Source of the DNA: Asaia krungthepensis NRIC 0535
GTDB taxonomy: Bacteria > Pseudomonadota > Alphaproteobacteria > Acetobacterales > Acetobacteraceae
Direction of reading: 5' to 3'
Assembly (NCBI RefSeq): GCF_025995175.1
Contig: NZ_BAPV01000002.1
Span: forward strand, 91,814-155,813
DNA length: 64,000 bases
The notes below the pieces were generated by a model. The model worked only from the letters and a program-made list of their open reading frames with translations. It did no database searches and was not told the origin of the DNA. Below are positions 26,708 to 35,464 of this stretch, in pieces. Numbering within the stretch: the stretch's first letter is position 1; each line of letters starts with the position of its first letter. The translations under genes and the position numbers were made by a program.

Positions 26708-27667
26708 TCATGCACCGGGTGGCGCCTCACGCGCCGCGGGTTCCGGATCTGGGGGCGGCGCAAGGCCCTGTTTGTCGCTGATTGCCTTGTCGAGCGCAGC
26801 CGCCACCAGACGCACAGCGACGGGCAGAGATCGTGCCTGATCCACGCAGAATGAAAGACTGAACGGTCGCAGCTTCGGATGGGCGAGACCAATGAAGGCG
26901 AGCGCGCCTGACTCGACCTCCTCGATCACATCCACATAGCTCATGACGCTGATCCCGACGCCATGACGAACAAGCGACTTCAGGGTTTCGATATCATCCG
27001 ATTCACATACCGGCGTGATCCTCACCCCTGTTTCCGCAGCAAGCCAGTCCAGCTTCTCAGCCAGTGCGAGCGGTGCGGCAGGCATGATGAGCGGCCATGA
27101 GGCGCAATCACTGAAGCGGGCATGGGTTTCCCTCGTCAGGGGGTGACCGGGCACGGTGACAATCCCAAGCGGAAAATCCATATGCCCGCGCAGCGTCAGA
27201 CGGCTCGACGCCACCGCATCGAACATGAAGGCAAGGTCACCACGTCCCTCGATCAGCGCCGGACCGATCTCGTGATTGCCGAGAACCTTCACCGACAGGG
27301 TGATCCCGGGATGAGAGCGGCGTATTCCGGCGAGAATGCGCGGCACAAAACCGCGCGCCAACGCCTCAGGAATGAGGAGCGTGACATGACCGCGCTTCAT
27401 GCCCTTGAGATCATCCACATGCCCCCGATAGGACTCCAGATCGCGGTGCCATTGCACTGACTGCGCCAGAAGCAGTTCACCCGCCGCCGTCATCCTCAGT
27501 CCTGTCGGCAGACGCTCGAATAACGCGACACCGAGCCTTTCCTCACCGAGCAGGATCTGCCTGTCGATGGACGAGGCCGATATACCCAGCGTTTCGGCGG
27601 CGCGCCGGATCGAACCGTGACGCGCCACAGCCGAGAAATAGGTCAGAAAGCGTGAGAAGACAGGCAT
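26708..27667 (-). CDS. LysR-family transcriptional regulator
   Basis: A 319-residue LysR-type regulator. The helix-turn-helix reads FLTYFSAVARHGSIRRAAET through LGISASSIDRQILLGEERLG (about residues 5-45). The effector domain holds HVTLLIPEALARGFVPRIL and PVCESDDIETLKSLVRHGVG. The ATG at 27667 is chosen because GAGGA lies seven bases upstream; a TTG start at 27715 would also be in frame. It is divergent from the Rieske oxygenase and probably regulates it; a palindrome CGATATATCG (27727-27736) lies between them. The C-terminus is Pro/Ala-rich. The inducer is unknown. Confidence 0.86.
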   Translation of the reverse strand: MPVFSRFLTYFSAVARHGSIRRAAETLGISASSIDRQILLGEERLGVALFERLPTGLRMTAAGELLLAQSVQWHRDLESYRGHVDDLKGMKRGHVTLLIPEALARGFVPRILAGIRRSHPGITLSVKVLGNHEIGPALIEGRGDLAFMFDAVASSRLTLRGHMDFPLGIVTVPGHPLTRETHARFSDCASWPLIMPAAPLALAEKLDWLAAETGVRITPVCESDDIETLKSLVRHGVGISVMSYVDVIEEVESGALAFIGLAHPKLRPFSLSFCVDQARSLPVAVRLVAAALDKAISDKQGLAPPPDPEPAAREAPPGA

Positions 27668-27726
27668 GAGGGCGTCCTCGCACCCTTCAGGGCGCTCTGT
27701 TTTTTCGAACGGCAAAAAGCGTTTTT

Positions 27727-27736
27727 CGATATATCG
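27727..27736. promoter_or_regulatory. Short palindrome in LysR/Rieske divergent promoter
   Basis: CGATATATCG is a perfect 10-base palindrome 60-70 bases from both start codons, within an AT-rich stretch that also has the near-palindrome AAAAAGCGTTTTT. It may be part of the LysR site or a promoter. Weak evidence. Confidence 0.3.
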
Positions 27737-27796
27737 CCGAACACTCAGGACATGGAAGACTCTCTCCTGTTATTCCCCTCCTTCGCAGGAAGCGCC

Positions 27797-28837
27797 ATGT
27801 CAGAAACTCTCGACCGCCCGGTCCAGCTTCCGCGCCAGTGCAGCTTTGACGCTGCCGACTGGGCCATTCTCTCGACTTTCTGGTATCCCATCGCCCTCAG
27901 CCGCGATGTCGATACAGCGCCCGTCGCGGCCACATTGCTCGATGAGACTCTCGTGATCTATCGCGCTGGCGATGCGCTGGTCGTGGCTCAGGATATCTGC
28001 CCTCATCGCGGCGTGCCGCTCAGTCTCGGCTCGGGCAATGGCGAGAGTATCGCCTGCGCCTATCATGGCTTTCGCTTCGGCGCGTCAGGCCGCTGCGTGA
28101 AAGTCCCTGCACATCCCGCCTCCGCCATTCCGGGCAAGCTGCACCTGAAAACCTATCCCGTAAAAGAGCGCTATGGGCTGATCTGGACCTGCCTTGCAGG
28201 TGAAACGCCCCATGATGTGCCCTACATGCCGCATTGGGACGAACCAGCCTATCAGCAGATCACCTGCCCCTCCATCGACATTGCCGGGTTTGCCGGACGG
28301 CAGGTCGAGGGATTTCTGGATGTCGCCCATTTTGCCTTCGTGCATACGGATACCTTTGCCGACCCCGAAAACCCGGTCGTGCCTCCCTATATGCCCCGTC
28401 GAACGGCCGAGGGCTTCGAAGTCGAATATCGGAGCACCGTCGGCAATTACCCGATCGGGGTCGAAGGCCGCGCCCCGGCCGGGTTCGAGTGGCTGCGTCA
28501 TTTCCGCACCTCGCTTCCCTTCACCGCAACGCTGGAAATCCACTTCCCGGATGCAGGACGCCTCGTGATCATGAACGCGGCCTCGCCCGTCTCGGCACGC
28601 AAAACCCGCATGTTCGCGCCCATATGTCGCAATTTCGATACGGATATCCCGGTCGAAGCGGTTTACGCGTTCAATCGCCGCGTTTTCGAGGAGGATCGAC
28701 TGCTCGTCGAAGCCCAGAAGCCCGAATGCCTGCCGCTGGACCCGACTCTCGAAGCTCATGTCATGGCCGATCGCAGTTCGATTGCCTATCGCAAGGGGTT
28801 GCGCGATCTGGGGCTGAGCCGTTTTTTCACCGCCTGA
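27797..28837 (+). CDS. Rieske [2Fe-2S] oxygenase, VanA/demethylase type
   Basis: A 346-residue Rieske non-haem iron oxygenase alpha subunit. The cluster ligands are CPHRG (about residues 68-72) and CAYHG (about 87-91). The mononuclear iron ligands lie in EGFLDVAHFAFVHTD (DxxHxxxxH, about 172-182). The length and arrangement match single-component terminal oxygenases such as vanillate O-demethylase or chlorophyllide/phenoxybenzoate oxygenases. The ATG at 27797 is used because AGGA precedes it by six bases; an ATG at 27752 lacks one. No ferredoxin reductase gene is next to it, so the electron donor must be elsewhere. The divergent LysR gene is the probable regulator. Substrate unknown; an aromatic methyl ether is one guess. 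Confidence 0.86.
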   Translation: MSETLDRPVQLPRQCSFDAADWAILSTFWYPIALSRDVDTAPVAATLLDETLVIYRAGDALVVAQDICPHRGVPLSLGSGNGESIACAYHGFRFGASGRCVKVPAHPASAIPGKLHLKTYPVKERYGLIWTCLAGETPHDVPYMPHWDEPAYQQITCPSIDIAGFAGRQVEGFLDVAHFAFVHTDTFADPENPVVPPYMPRRTAEGFEVEYRSTVGNYPIGVEGRAPAGFEWLRHFRTSLPFTATLEIHFPDAGRLVIMNAASPVSARKTRMFAPICRNFDTDIPVEAVYAFNRRVFEEDRLLVEAQKPECLPLDPTLEAHVMADRSSIAYRKGLRDLGLSRFFTA

Positions 28838-29004
28838 GAGGCGTCCCGCGGAAGCGCTGCGCTAGCAGCAGTCCTGCCCGAAGTCATGTGCTGTCAGTGC
28901 ATGGCTCCTGCGGTGAGAAACCATATCCCCGCGCCCGTCATCGTCTTGCGTCCAGACCACTTCTCTTTTCCATTGGCAGAAGGAAAGAGGGAGACACCCG
29001 GATC

Positions 29005-30405
29005 ATGGCGATGACCAGAACAGAGCACGATCTGCTTGGCACACGCGAAGTCCCGTCCGATGCCTATTACGGTATTCATACCCTGCGCGCCGTCGAGAAT
29101 TTCCCCATCACGGGGCGCCGCATCGACGCCTATCCTGAGCTGATCAATGCGCTGGCCGCCATCAAGCAGGCCGCAGCCCTGAGCAATCGCGATCTCGGTC
29201 TGCTCGATGCCCCTCGCGCCCGCGCCATCATCGCTGCCTGCGAGGATATCCGCTCGGGCAAGCTGCATGATCAGTTCGTGGTCGATGTCATTCAGGGCGG
29301 GGCCGGTACCTCGACCAACATGAACGCCAATGAGGTCATCGCCAATCGCGCCCTCGAACATCTCGGGCGCGTACGCGGCGAATACAGCGCGCTCCATCCC
29401 ATCGATCACGTCAATATGGGCCAGAGCACCAACGACGTTTATCCCACCGCCCTGCGTATTGCCGCCATTCATGGCGTGAATCATCTGAGCGATGCCATGA
29501 CGGTGCTGCGCAAGGCGTTCATGGCCAAGGCGCGGGAATTTCATGACATTCTGAAGATGGGCCGGACCCAGCTCCAGGATGCCGTGCCCATGACGCTGGG
29601 TCAGGAATTTCATACCTATGCCGTGATGCTCGATGAAGACCAGAAGCGCCTCAGGGAGGCGATCCTGCTGATCAGCGAGATCAATCTGGGCGGCACCGCC
29701 ATTGGCACGGGAATCGCCGGACACTCCGGTTTTCCGAAGATCGTGTGCGGCCATCTGAACATGATCACCAATCTGCATCTCCTGACCGCCACGGACCTGA
29801 TCGAGGCGACACAGGATTGCGGGGCTTTCGTCCAGATATCCGGCGTTCTCAAACGTTTTGCCGTGAAGCTCTCGAAGATCTGCAATGACCTGCGGCTGCT
29901 GTCTTCCGGCCCGCGCGCCGGGCTGAACGAGATCAATCTGCCCCCCATGCAATCAGGCTCCTCCATCATGCCGGGCAAGATCAATCCGGTCATTCCCGAG
30001 GTGGTGAATCAGGTTGCGTTCGAGGTGATCGGCAATGACCTGACTGTGACCATGGCCGCCGAGGCGGGGCAGCTTCAGCTCAATGCCTTCGAGCCCATCA
30101 TCGCGCACAGCCTGTTCAAGAGCCTCACCCATCTTCACGCCGCCTGTCTGACGCTCGAATCGCGCTGCATCCGCGGTATCACGGCCAATACCGCCCAGCT
30201 CGAAGCCATGGTCACCCATTCCATCGGCCTTGTAACCGTGCTCAACCCCTATATCGGCTACGAAACCGCCACGGCCATCGCCCTCGAGGCCCATCGCACC
30301 GGCCGTGGCGTGATCGAGATCGTACGCGAACGCCATCTGGTGCCGGAGGAGACGCTCGCCCGTATTCTCTCGCCTGAAGGGCTGTGCCGCCCCAATAGTT
30401 TCTGA
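29005..30405 (+). CDS. aspA: Aspartate ammonia-lyase
   Basis: A 466-residue aspartase/fumarase-superfamily enzyme that converts L-aspartate to fumarate and ammonia in the cytoplasm. The family signature GSSIMPGKINPV is at about residues 317-328. GAGTSTNMNANEVIANRA and the HINxGQST-like DHVNMGQSTNDVYPT are further diagnostic segments. The opening TRTEHDLLGTREVPSDAYYG is typical of AspA rather than class II fumarase. The ATG at 29005 is preceded by AGGAAAGAGGGAGA. A long open frame further upstream is an overlap with the Rieske gene in another frame and is not used. The gene stands alone and is followed by hairpins. Confidence 0.92.
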   Translation: MAMTRTEHDLLGTREVPSDAYYGIHTLRAVENFPITGRRIDAYPELINALAAIKQAAALSNRDLGLLDAPRARAIIAACEDIRSGKLHDQFVVDVIQGGAGTSTNMNANEVIANRALEHLGRVRGEYSALHPIDHVNMGQSTNDVYPTALRIAAIHGVNHLSDAMTVLRKAFMAKAREFHDILKMGRTQLQDAVPMTLGQEFHTYAVMLDEDQKRLREAILLISEINLGGTAIGTGIAGHSGFPKIVCGHLNMITNLHLLTATDLIEATQDCGAFVQISGVLKRFAVKLSKICNDLRLLSSGPRAGLNEINLPPMQSGSSIMPGKINPVIPEVVNQVAFEVIGNDLTVTMAAEAGQLQLNAFEPIIAHSLFKSLTHLHAACLTLESRCIRGITANTAQLEAMVTHSIGLVTVLNPYIGYETATAIALEAHRTGRGVIEIVRERHLVPEETLARILSPEGLCRPNSF

Positions 30406-30446
30406 ACCCGGATCGCCGGTTGCCCGGCACTCCGCTGTGGACCCAA

Positions 30447-30469
30447 GCAAAAGGGCCGTCGCCCTTTGC
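30447..30469 (+). terminator. Hairpin after aspA
   Basis: GCAAAAGGGC and GCCCTTTGC pair with one bulged base around the loop CGTC, 42 bases after the aspA stop codon. It is a plausible terminator, but without a following T-run. Confidence 0.45.
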
Positions 30470-30616
30470 CCAGATCTAGGAAATGAGACAGGGGCGCTGC
30501 ACGATGCCGAGAAGCGGGGCGATACATCGCAGTGGCGCCAGAGAGTGAGGGATGTGTGCGATCGGTTCCCCCCGCTGCAAAGGCAGTTTACCGCTGCAAA
30601 CCTACTTCCAGGGGAT

Positions 30617-30659
30617 GAAAGGGGTGCGCCCCTTTCCGGGGAGCGGGGCAGCGCCCCGC
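30617..30659. repeat. Tandem GC-rich palindromes (REP-like)
   Basis: Two perfect hairpins lie six bases apart: GAAAGGGG-TGCG-CCCCTTTC (30617-30636) and GCGGGGC-AGC-GCCCCGC (30643-30659). Paired short GC palindromes in a convergent intergenic space resemble dispersed REP-type elements. Copy number cannot be judged from this window. Confidence 0.45.
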
Positions 30660-30708
30660 AGAAGCTTGGCGCAATTGGGGGTAGTGCCTTTCGCGCTTTG
30701 CCCCAGAA

Positions 30709-31428
30709 TTAATCCGCAGCTTCGTCAGGCTTCTCGCTCCCCGCGGCCTGAACGCCCGGAATGCGCATGAGCGCCGAGATGACCTCTTCGGCGGGCTTGA
30801 TACCGTGCACATGCAGACGAAGCAGCTGGACGGAATCCTCCTCCTTGCGCTCCTGCCAGACGTGACCGAGCGTAAAACCCAGTCGGGTCAGAGTCTGGTA
30901 GACCGTGTCCACGAAATCGACATCCGAATCCCCGCGGATGATCACCTTGAACCCATGGCGCGGTGCGCGTGGCAGGCGCAGCAGCCAGGCAGGGGTGAGA
31001 AACATGATGAGCAGATAGCCAAGCGTTGTCAGCACAGCGATACCGGCCATGCCGGCGCCACAGGCCATGCCGATGGCGGCGGTCAGCCAGACCGAGGCTG
31101 CTGTCGTCAGGCCACGCACCGTATCGCGCCGCATGAAAATGACGCCACCGCCGATGAATCCGAGCCCGGAGACGATCTGGGCAGCAACACGCGAAGGGTC
31201 CACCACCACCCGATCGGGGAGCAGTACGTCTTCGAACCCGTATTTGGAAATCAGCATGAACAGGGCGGCGGAAACCCCAACAAGGGTGTAGGTGCGAAAT
31301 CCTGCGGCCTTCTGGCGATATTCCCGCTCGAGTCCGATCAGGGCGGAGAGAAAGAAGGCGAGGCCGAGTTCCTTGATCTGGAGCATGCCCTCACCGGGAA
31401 TGGGGGTGAACAGGCCCGAAAGATGCAT
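30709..31428 (-). CDS. MgtC/SapB family membrane protein
   Basis: A 239-residue MgtC/SapB-family protein. The N-terminal membrane domain has GLGFIGGGVIFMRRDTVRGL followed by TTAASVWLTAAIG, the most conserved family segment (about residues 90-125), and ALIGLEREYRQKAAGFRTYTLVG near the start. The last 80 residues form a soluble ACT-like domain. The start at 31428 has a near-perfect Shine-Dalgarno, AGGAGG, eight bases upstream. In pathogens MgtC supports survival at low magnesium; in other bacteria its role is uncertain, and it is not itself a proven magnesium transporter. It diverges from dnaB. Confidence 0.86.
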   Translation of the reverse strand: MHLSGLFTPIPGEGMLQIKELGLAFFLSALIGLEREYRQKAAGFRTYTLVGVSAALFMLISKYGFEDVLLPDRVVVDPSRVAAQIVSGLGFIGGGVIFMRRDTVRGLTTAASVWLTAAIGMACGAGMAGIAVLTTLGYLLIMFLTPAWLLRLPRAPRHGFKVIIRGDSDVDFVDTVYQTLTRLGFTLGHVWQERKEEDSVQLLRLHVHGIKPAEEVISALMRIPGVQAAGSEKPDEAAD

Positions 31429-31555
31429 GACGAAACCTCCTGACAGCGCGGCGCCTTTTCGGCACTCTCGCCGTTATCGCCGATCCGGCGCTTCGTGCCA
31501 CCCCTCGATCTCTTGATCGAATCGGGGGCGGTCATGATAGAGGGTCGCTGTGACC

Positions 31556-33055
31556 ATGACCGACACCCCCAATTCCCCTGCGGCCGATGATGGCCTGACG
31601 GCGCTTCTGCGGCGCACCCCTCCGGCCAATCCCGAGGCTGAGCGCGCGCTTCTGGGTGCGCTGCTGACCAATAACAAAGCCTATGAGCGCGTCTCCGATT
31701 TTCTTGTGGCGGCGCATTTTGCCGACCCGCTTCACGGACGCATTTTCGAGGCCATTGCGCGACGCATCGATCGCGGCATGCTTGCAGACCCCATCACCAT
31801 GCGCGCCGAATTCGAGCATTCGGGTCTGCTCGATGAGGTCGGCGGCCCGCAATATCTGGGCCAGTTGCTGATGGCGATGGTGGGTATCGTCAATGCAGGC
31901 GATTACGGTCGCGCCATTCACGATGCATGGATACGCCGCCAGCTGATCGATATCGGCGAGACGGTGGTCAATAACGCCTATGGTGCGCGCGCCGACCTCG
32001 AAGGGGGCGATCAGATTGCCGCAGCGGAAGAAACGCTGTTCAAGCTCGCCACGGACAAGGGTCAGGATGGTGGATTTGTAAGCTTCGAGCGCGCCCTGAC
32101 AGGGGCACTTCAAGTGGCCGAGCAGGCGTTCCAGCGTACGGGCGATGTGAGCGGCCTGACCTCGGGTCTGCGCGATTTCGACAAGAAGACAGGTGGGCTG
32201 CATCCCTCCGACCTCCTGATTCTGGCGGGACGTCCCGCCATGGGTAAAACGGCGCTGGCGACGAAGATCGCCTTCTCGGCGGCACAGGCGCTGCTGCGTG
32301 AGGCCGAAGACAAGAACATCAAGCCGCGTGGCGCCGTGGCCATCTTCTCGCTCGAAATGTCGGCCGAGCAGCTGGCCACACGTATCCTTTCCGAGCAATC
32401 GGAGGTTTCGGGCGAAAAGATCCGCCGTGGCGATATCGGCCAACGCGAATTCGATCGCTTCGTGCGTGTCTCACGCGAGTTGTCGGAGTTGCCGCTGCAC
32501 ATCGACGATACACCGGCTATTTCCCTCTCCGCGATGCGAACGCGCTGCCGCCGCCTCGCCCGCACGAAGGGGCTGAGCCTTGTGGTGGTGGATTATCTTC
32601 AGCTCATGCGGCCCGCCATCGGGACCAAACCCGAAAGCCGCGTGCTCGAAATCTCGATGATCACCCAGGGATTGAAGGCGATCGCCAAGGAGCTGTCAGT
32701 GCCGGTCATCGCGCTGTCCCAGCTCTCGCGTCAGGTCGAATCGCGTGAAGACAAGCGGCCAATGCTCTCTGATCTCCGTGAGTCCGGCTCGATCGAGCAG
32801 GACGCCGATGCCGTGATGTTCGTGTATCGCGATGAGTATTACCTGCAGCAGCGCATGCCCAAGGACAGCGCCTATGAAAGCATGGACAAATATCAGGTTG
32901 CCATGGAGGAATGGCAGCGCAAGATGGCGCTCGTGCATAACAAGGCGGAACTGATTCTGGAAAAGCAGCGTCACGGACCGACCGGCACGATCTCGCTCTT
33001 CTTCGAAGGCGAATTCACGCGGTTCGGCGATCTGGACACTGTTCACGATGTCTGA
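31556..33055 (+). CDS. dnaB: Replicative DNA helicase DnaB
   Basis: A 499-residue hexameric replicative helicase. The N-terminal primase-interacting domain is at about residues 15-120 (PPANPEAERALLGALLTNNKA). The RecA-like motor has Walker A GRPAMGKTAL (about 222-231), SLEMSAEQLATRIL, the Walker B-type VVDYLQLM and the C-terminal motif ALSQLSRQVESREDKRP. The ATG at 31556 follows AGAGGG by 11 bases; a GTG at 31550 is in frame and closer to that site, so the start is uncertain by two codons. Extra inserts after Walker A are usual in alphaproteobacteria. It unwinds DNA at the replication fork. Confidence 0.95.
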   Translation: MTDTPNSPAADDGLTALLRRTPPANPEAERALLGALLTNNKAYERVSDFLVAAHFADPLHGRIFEAIARRIDRGMLADPITMRAEFEHSGLLDEVGGPQYLGQLLMAMVGIVNAGDYGRAIHDAWIRRQLIDIGETVVNNAYGARADLEGGDQIAAAEETLFKLATDKGQDGGFVSFERALTGALQVAEQAFQRTGDVSGLTSGLRDFDKKTGGLHPSDLLILAGRPAMGKTALATKIAFSAAQALLREAEDKNIKPRGAVAIFSLEMSAEQLATRILSEQSEVSGEKIRRGDIGQREFDRFVRVSRELSELPLHIDDTPAISLSAMRTRCRRLARTKGLSLVVVDYLQLMRPAIGTKPESRVLEISMITQGLKAIAKELSVPVIALSQLSRQVESREDKRPMLSDLRESGSIEQDADAVMFVYRDEYYLQQRMPKDSAYESMDKYQVAMEEWQRKMALVHNKAELILEKQRHGPTGTISLFFEGEFTRFGDLDTVHDV

Positions 33056-33132
33056 GCGTTTCGCTCGCGCCCGGTTAGAACACCTGCCCAACGGCTTCGA
33101 GGAGAGGATCTACTCGGGCCCAACCGAGGATC

Positions 33133-33603
33133 TTACCAGCGGAACCTGATTCCTCCCGTCACCGCCGCCGAACCTGGAGGAGCGCCCAGGCGCGTGTCAC
33201 GATGACCGGCGAAGAAACTGGCTGTCAGATCGAGGCCGGGGACGCCTACCACAGGTAAGGCGAATATGGTCGTCACGCCTTTCTCAAGAGCAATCGACGA
33301 GTCGTGATTTTGTTCCACCCTGATGGGTGTATTCTTGCGCAGAATAGAAGAGAGATCCGGCGCGGCAAAGGGTCTCGGCACAGCTACCGCCCTGACACTG
33401 AACGCTTCTGACTGAGGCGTGATCGACAGGGGTTTGACGGAGGCAGCCAATGACGGGTCTGGCCTTCTCAAGGGAATAAAGTAGCCGGTCGAGGGAGGTG
33501 TGGCACGTGCTGTGGCGCCGTCAGCGCGTTCTGTTGGCCCGAAAGGGAATGTCACCGCGCAGAAACAGGTCAGCCGGGTCAAGGTCTTGATGCTGCTCAT
33601 CAT
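33133..33603 (-). CDS. Small secreted protein of unknown function
   Basis: A 156-residue protein if started at the ATG at 33603; an ATG at 33633 would add ten residues. The N-terminus (MMSSIKTLTRLTCFCAVTFP) looks like a signal peptide. The rest is rich in Pro, Ala, Ser and Val and ends GGIRFRW, an aromatic C-terminus resembling that of outer-membrane beta-barrel proteins. I do not recognise the family. It lies between dnaB (convergent) and the aldo/keto reductase (same direction, about 60 bases apart), and a direct repeat sits just upstream. Codon use is like that of the neighbours. Coding status is likely but not certain. Confidence 0.55.
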   Translation of the reverse strand: MMSSIKTLTRLTCFCAVTFPFGPTERADGATARATPPSTGYFIPLRRPDPSLAASVKPLSITPQSEAFSVRAVAVPRPFAAPDLSSILRKNTPIRVEQNHDSSIALEKGVTTIFALPVVGVPGLDLTASFFAGHRDTRLGAPPGSAAVTGGIRFRW

Positions 33604-33631
33604 GGCAGCATTGCACGACCAAGACCCGGCC

Positions 33632-33662
33632 ATCCGTCACATTTCGAGACGATCCGTCACAT
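33632..33662. repeat. 11-base direct repeat spaced 20 bases
   Basis: ATCCGTCACAT occurs at 33632-33642 and again at 33652-33662, exactly two helical turns apart, just upstream of the small secreted protein gene. The second copy touches the stop codon of the aldo/keto reductase gene. The arrangement would suit a dimeric regulator. Confidence 0.45.
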
Positions 33663-34534
33663 CAGGAGAAATCTGCCGTATCCGGATGAGGCCCGGTGCG
33701 GCCGTCCTTGCGGTCGAGAGTCGCAATGCGTGCCATATCGTCTTCGTCGAGCGTGAAGTCGAAGACATCGAAATTTTCATCAATCCGCTTCTGATGGGCT
33801 GATTTGGGGATGACAATATTGCCCTGATCCAGGTGCCAGCGGATCGTGACCTGTCCGGGCGTTTTGCCGTGCTTTCGGGCGATGCTTGTGATGATCTCGC
33901 CATCCAGCCCTGTCCCACGTCCGAGTGGGCTCCAGGCTTCTGTCCGGATATCGAGCGACTCGTTGAAGGCGCGCAATTCCTTTTGCTGGAAGGCCGGATG
34001 CAGTTCGATCTGGTTGAGCACGGGCTTGACCCCCGTTTCCTCGATCAGACGGGTCAGATGCTCGGGCTGGAAATTGCAAACGCCAATCGAGCGGATGCGA
34101 CCCTCGTTTTTGAGTTGAATCATCGCTTTCCAGCTTTCGACGAAAAGGTCCGTTTTCGGCATCGGCCAGTGGATCAGATACAGGTCGACCACGTCGCGTC
34201 GCAGCTTGCGGGCGCTGATGTCAAAGGCGCGCAGAGCCGCATCATAGCCGAGATCCGACGCCCAGAGCTTGGTCGAGGTATAGAGATCGGGGAAGTCCTG
34301 CAGGGCATCGCCCACCCCTTCCTCATTACCGTAGAAAGCCGCCGTATCGACCATCCTGTATCCGGCCTTGGCGGCGTAACGGACGATCTCGGCGGTTTCG
34401 TCGGCGGGCGTCTTGTAAACGCCAAGCCCGAATTGCGGGATGCGCGTCCCGTCATTGAGGTTCAGATGATTCTGCTCTTCATCGACACGGGGGGTCGCCG
34501 TGGCGAGATCGGGGGTGAAGTCGCTGTGAGACAT
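33662..34534 (-). CDS. Aldo/keto reductase (2,5-diketo-D-gluconate reductase type)
   Basis: A 290-residue AKR family enzyme that reduces carbonyl compounds with NADPH. The catalytic tetrad can be traced: Asp in MVDTAAFYG with Tyr three residues later (about 60-67), Lys in TSTKLW (about 90) and His in YLIHWPMP (about 122). The cofactor segment IPKSAHQKRIDENFDVFDF is near the C-terminus. The sequence resembles the DkgA/DkgB group acting on 2,5-diketogluconate, methylglyoxal or other small aldehydes, plausible for an acetic acid bacterium. It runs toward dnaB and away from hisG. Exact substrate unknown. Confidence 0.88.
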   Translation of the reverse strand: MSHSDFTPDLATATPRVDEEQNHLNLNDGTRIPQFGLGVYKTPADETAEIVRYAAKAGYRMVDTAAFYGNEEGVGDALQDFPDLYTSTKLWASDLGYDAALRAFDISARKLRRDVVDLYLIHWPMPKTDLFVESWKAMIQLKNEGRIRSIGVCNFQPEHLTRLIEETGVKPVLNQIELHPAFQQKELRAFNESLDIRTEAWSPLGRGTGLDGEIITSIARKHGKTPGQVTIRWHLDQGNIVIPKSAHQKRIDENFDVFDFTLDEDDMARIATLDRKDGRTGPHPDTADFS

Positions 34535-34756
34535 GAGGGGCTCCTGTCTTTCCGATTGGGTCGTTCTCCCCTGTCTAGCGGATCGGATGGCCGAGGGTTG
34601 CAGGCGCGGCCGGATTGACGGTCATCACTGCGTGAGCGCGCTGTCCCGGGATACAAGGTAAAAGGCGAGCAATGCAGGCAGAGCCCTGAAGCGGCGCAAA
34701 AACACCTCCCGCTCCCGGTTCTTGCGCAGGCCAGACTGTGATAGGGAGAGCACGTC

Positions 34757-35464
34757 ATGAACGCCGCAATCGATCCCGCCCCCGTCTCCTCAGCCCCCGA
34801 TCAGGACGCGCCCCTCATACTGGCGCTGCCCAAGGGGCGCATTCTCAAGGCGCTCGGCCCTGTGCTGGAGCGTACGGGGCTGTTCCGCGACGGTAGCGCG
34901 ATCGGCGAGGGAACACGCAGCCTGCGCTTTCCGACGCTCGATCCGCAGGTCGATGTGGTGCGCGTACGCTCCTTCGATGTCGCGACATTCGTGGCCCATG
35001 GCGGCGCACAGATCGGTGTCTGTGGCGCCGATGTGCTGATGGAATTCGATTATCCCGACATCTACGCGCCCCTTGATCTGGGTATCGGGGGGTGTCGCAT
35101 TTCCATCGCCCGTCCCGTAGGCACGGGCGCCCATGACAATCAGGCTGCGAGTTCGCACCTGCGCGTTGCCACGAAATATCCTACCATCACGCGGCGCCAT
35201 TTCGCCGCAAAGGGCGTGAATGCCGAGATCGTGCATCTGCATGGCGCCATGGAGCTTGCCCCCACGCTCGACATGGCCAGCGTCATTGTCGATCTGGTGG
35301 ATACGGGCTCGACCCTCAAGGCCAATGGTCTGCGCGAAACCGATGTCATTGCGCATGTCACAAGCCGCCTTATCGTCAATCGCGTTGCTCTCAAGACCCG
35401 GCCCGACGCCATTCGTGCCCTGATCGAACGCTTTCGCGATGCGCTTCAGGAGAATGCCGCATGA
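34757..35464 (+). CDS. hisG: ATP phosphoribosyltransferase, short form
   Basis: A 235-residue short-form HisG that catalyses the first step of histidine biosynthesis, condensing ATP with PRPP. ILALPKGRILK begins at about residue 16. The PRPP-binding segment is VDLVDTGSTLKANGL (about 177-191), and LGIGGCRISIARP lies between. GGGAGAG precedes the ATG. The C-terminal regulatory domain of long-form HisG is absent, so a HisZ partner should be encoded elsewhere. It overlaps hisD by four bases (ATGA at 35461-35464). Confidence 0.94.
   Translation: MNAAIDPAPVSSAPDQDAPLILALPKGRILKALGPVLERTGLFRDGSAIGEGTRSLRFPTLDPQVDVVRVRSFDVATFVAHGGAQIGVCGADVLMEFDYPDIYAPLDLGIGGCRISIARPVGTGAHDNQAASSHLRVATKYPTITRRHFAAKGVNAEIVHLHGAMELAPTLDMASVIVDLVDTGSTLKANGLRETDVIAHVTSRLIVNRVALKTRPDAIRALIERFRDALQENAA

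Larger units (their letters stand above)
30406..30708. other. Convergent intergenic region rich in GC hairpins
   Basis: No gene is seen in these 303 bases between aspA and the mgtC-like gene. The region contains at least three hairpins: one at 30447-30469, one at 30617-30636 and one at 30643-30659. They can serve as terminators for both flanking genes, or represent a dispersed palindromic repeat. Confidence 0.55.

Noticed and set aside
28234..29004. Upstream extension of the aspartate ammonia-lyase frame
   Set aside because: It overlaps the Rieske oxygenase in another frame. The true start at 29005 has a good ribosome binding site and matches the family N-terminus.
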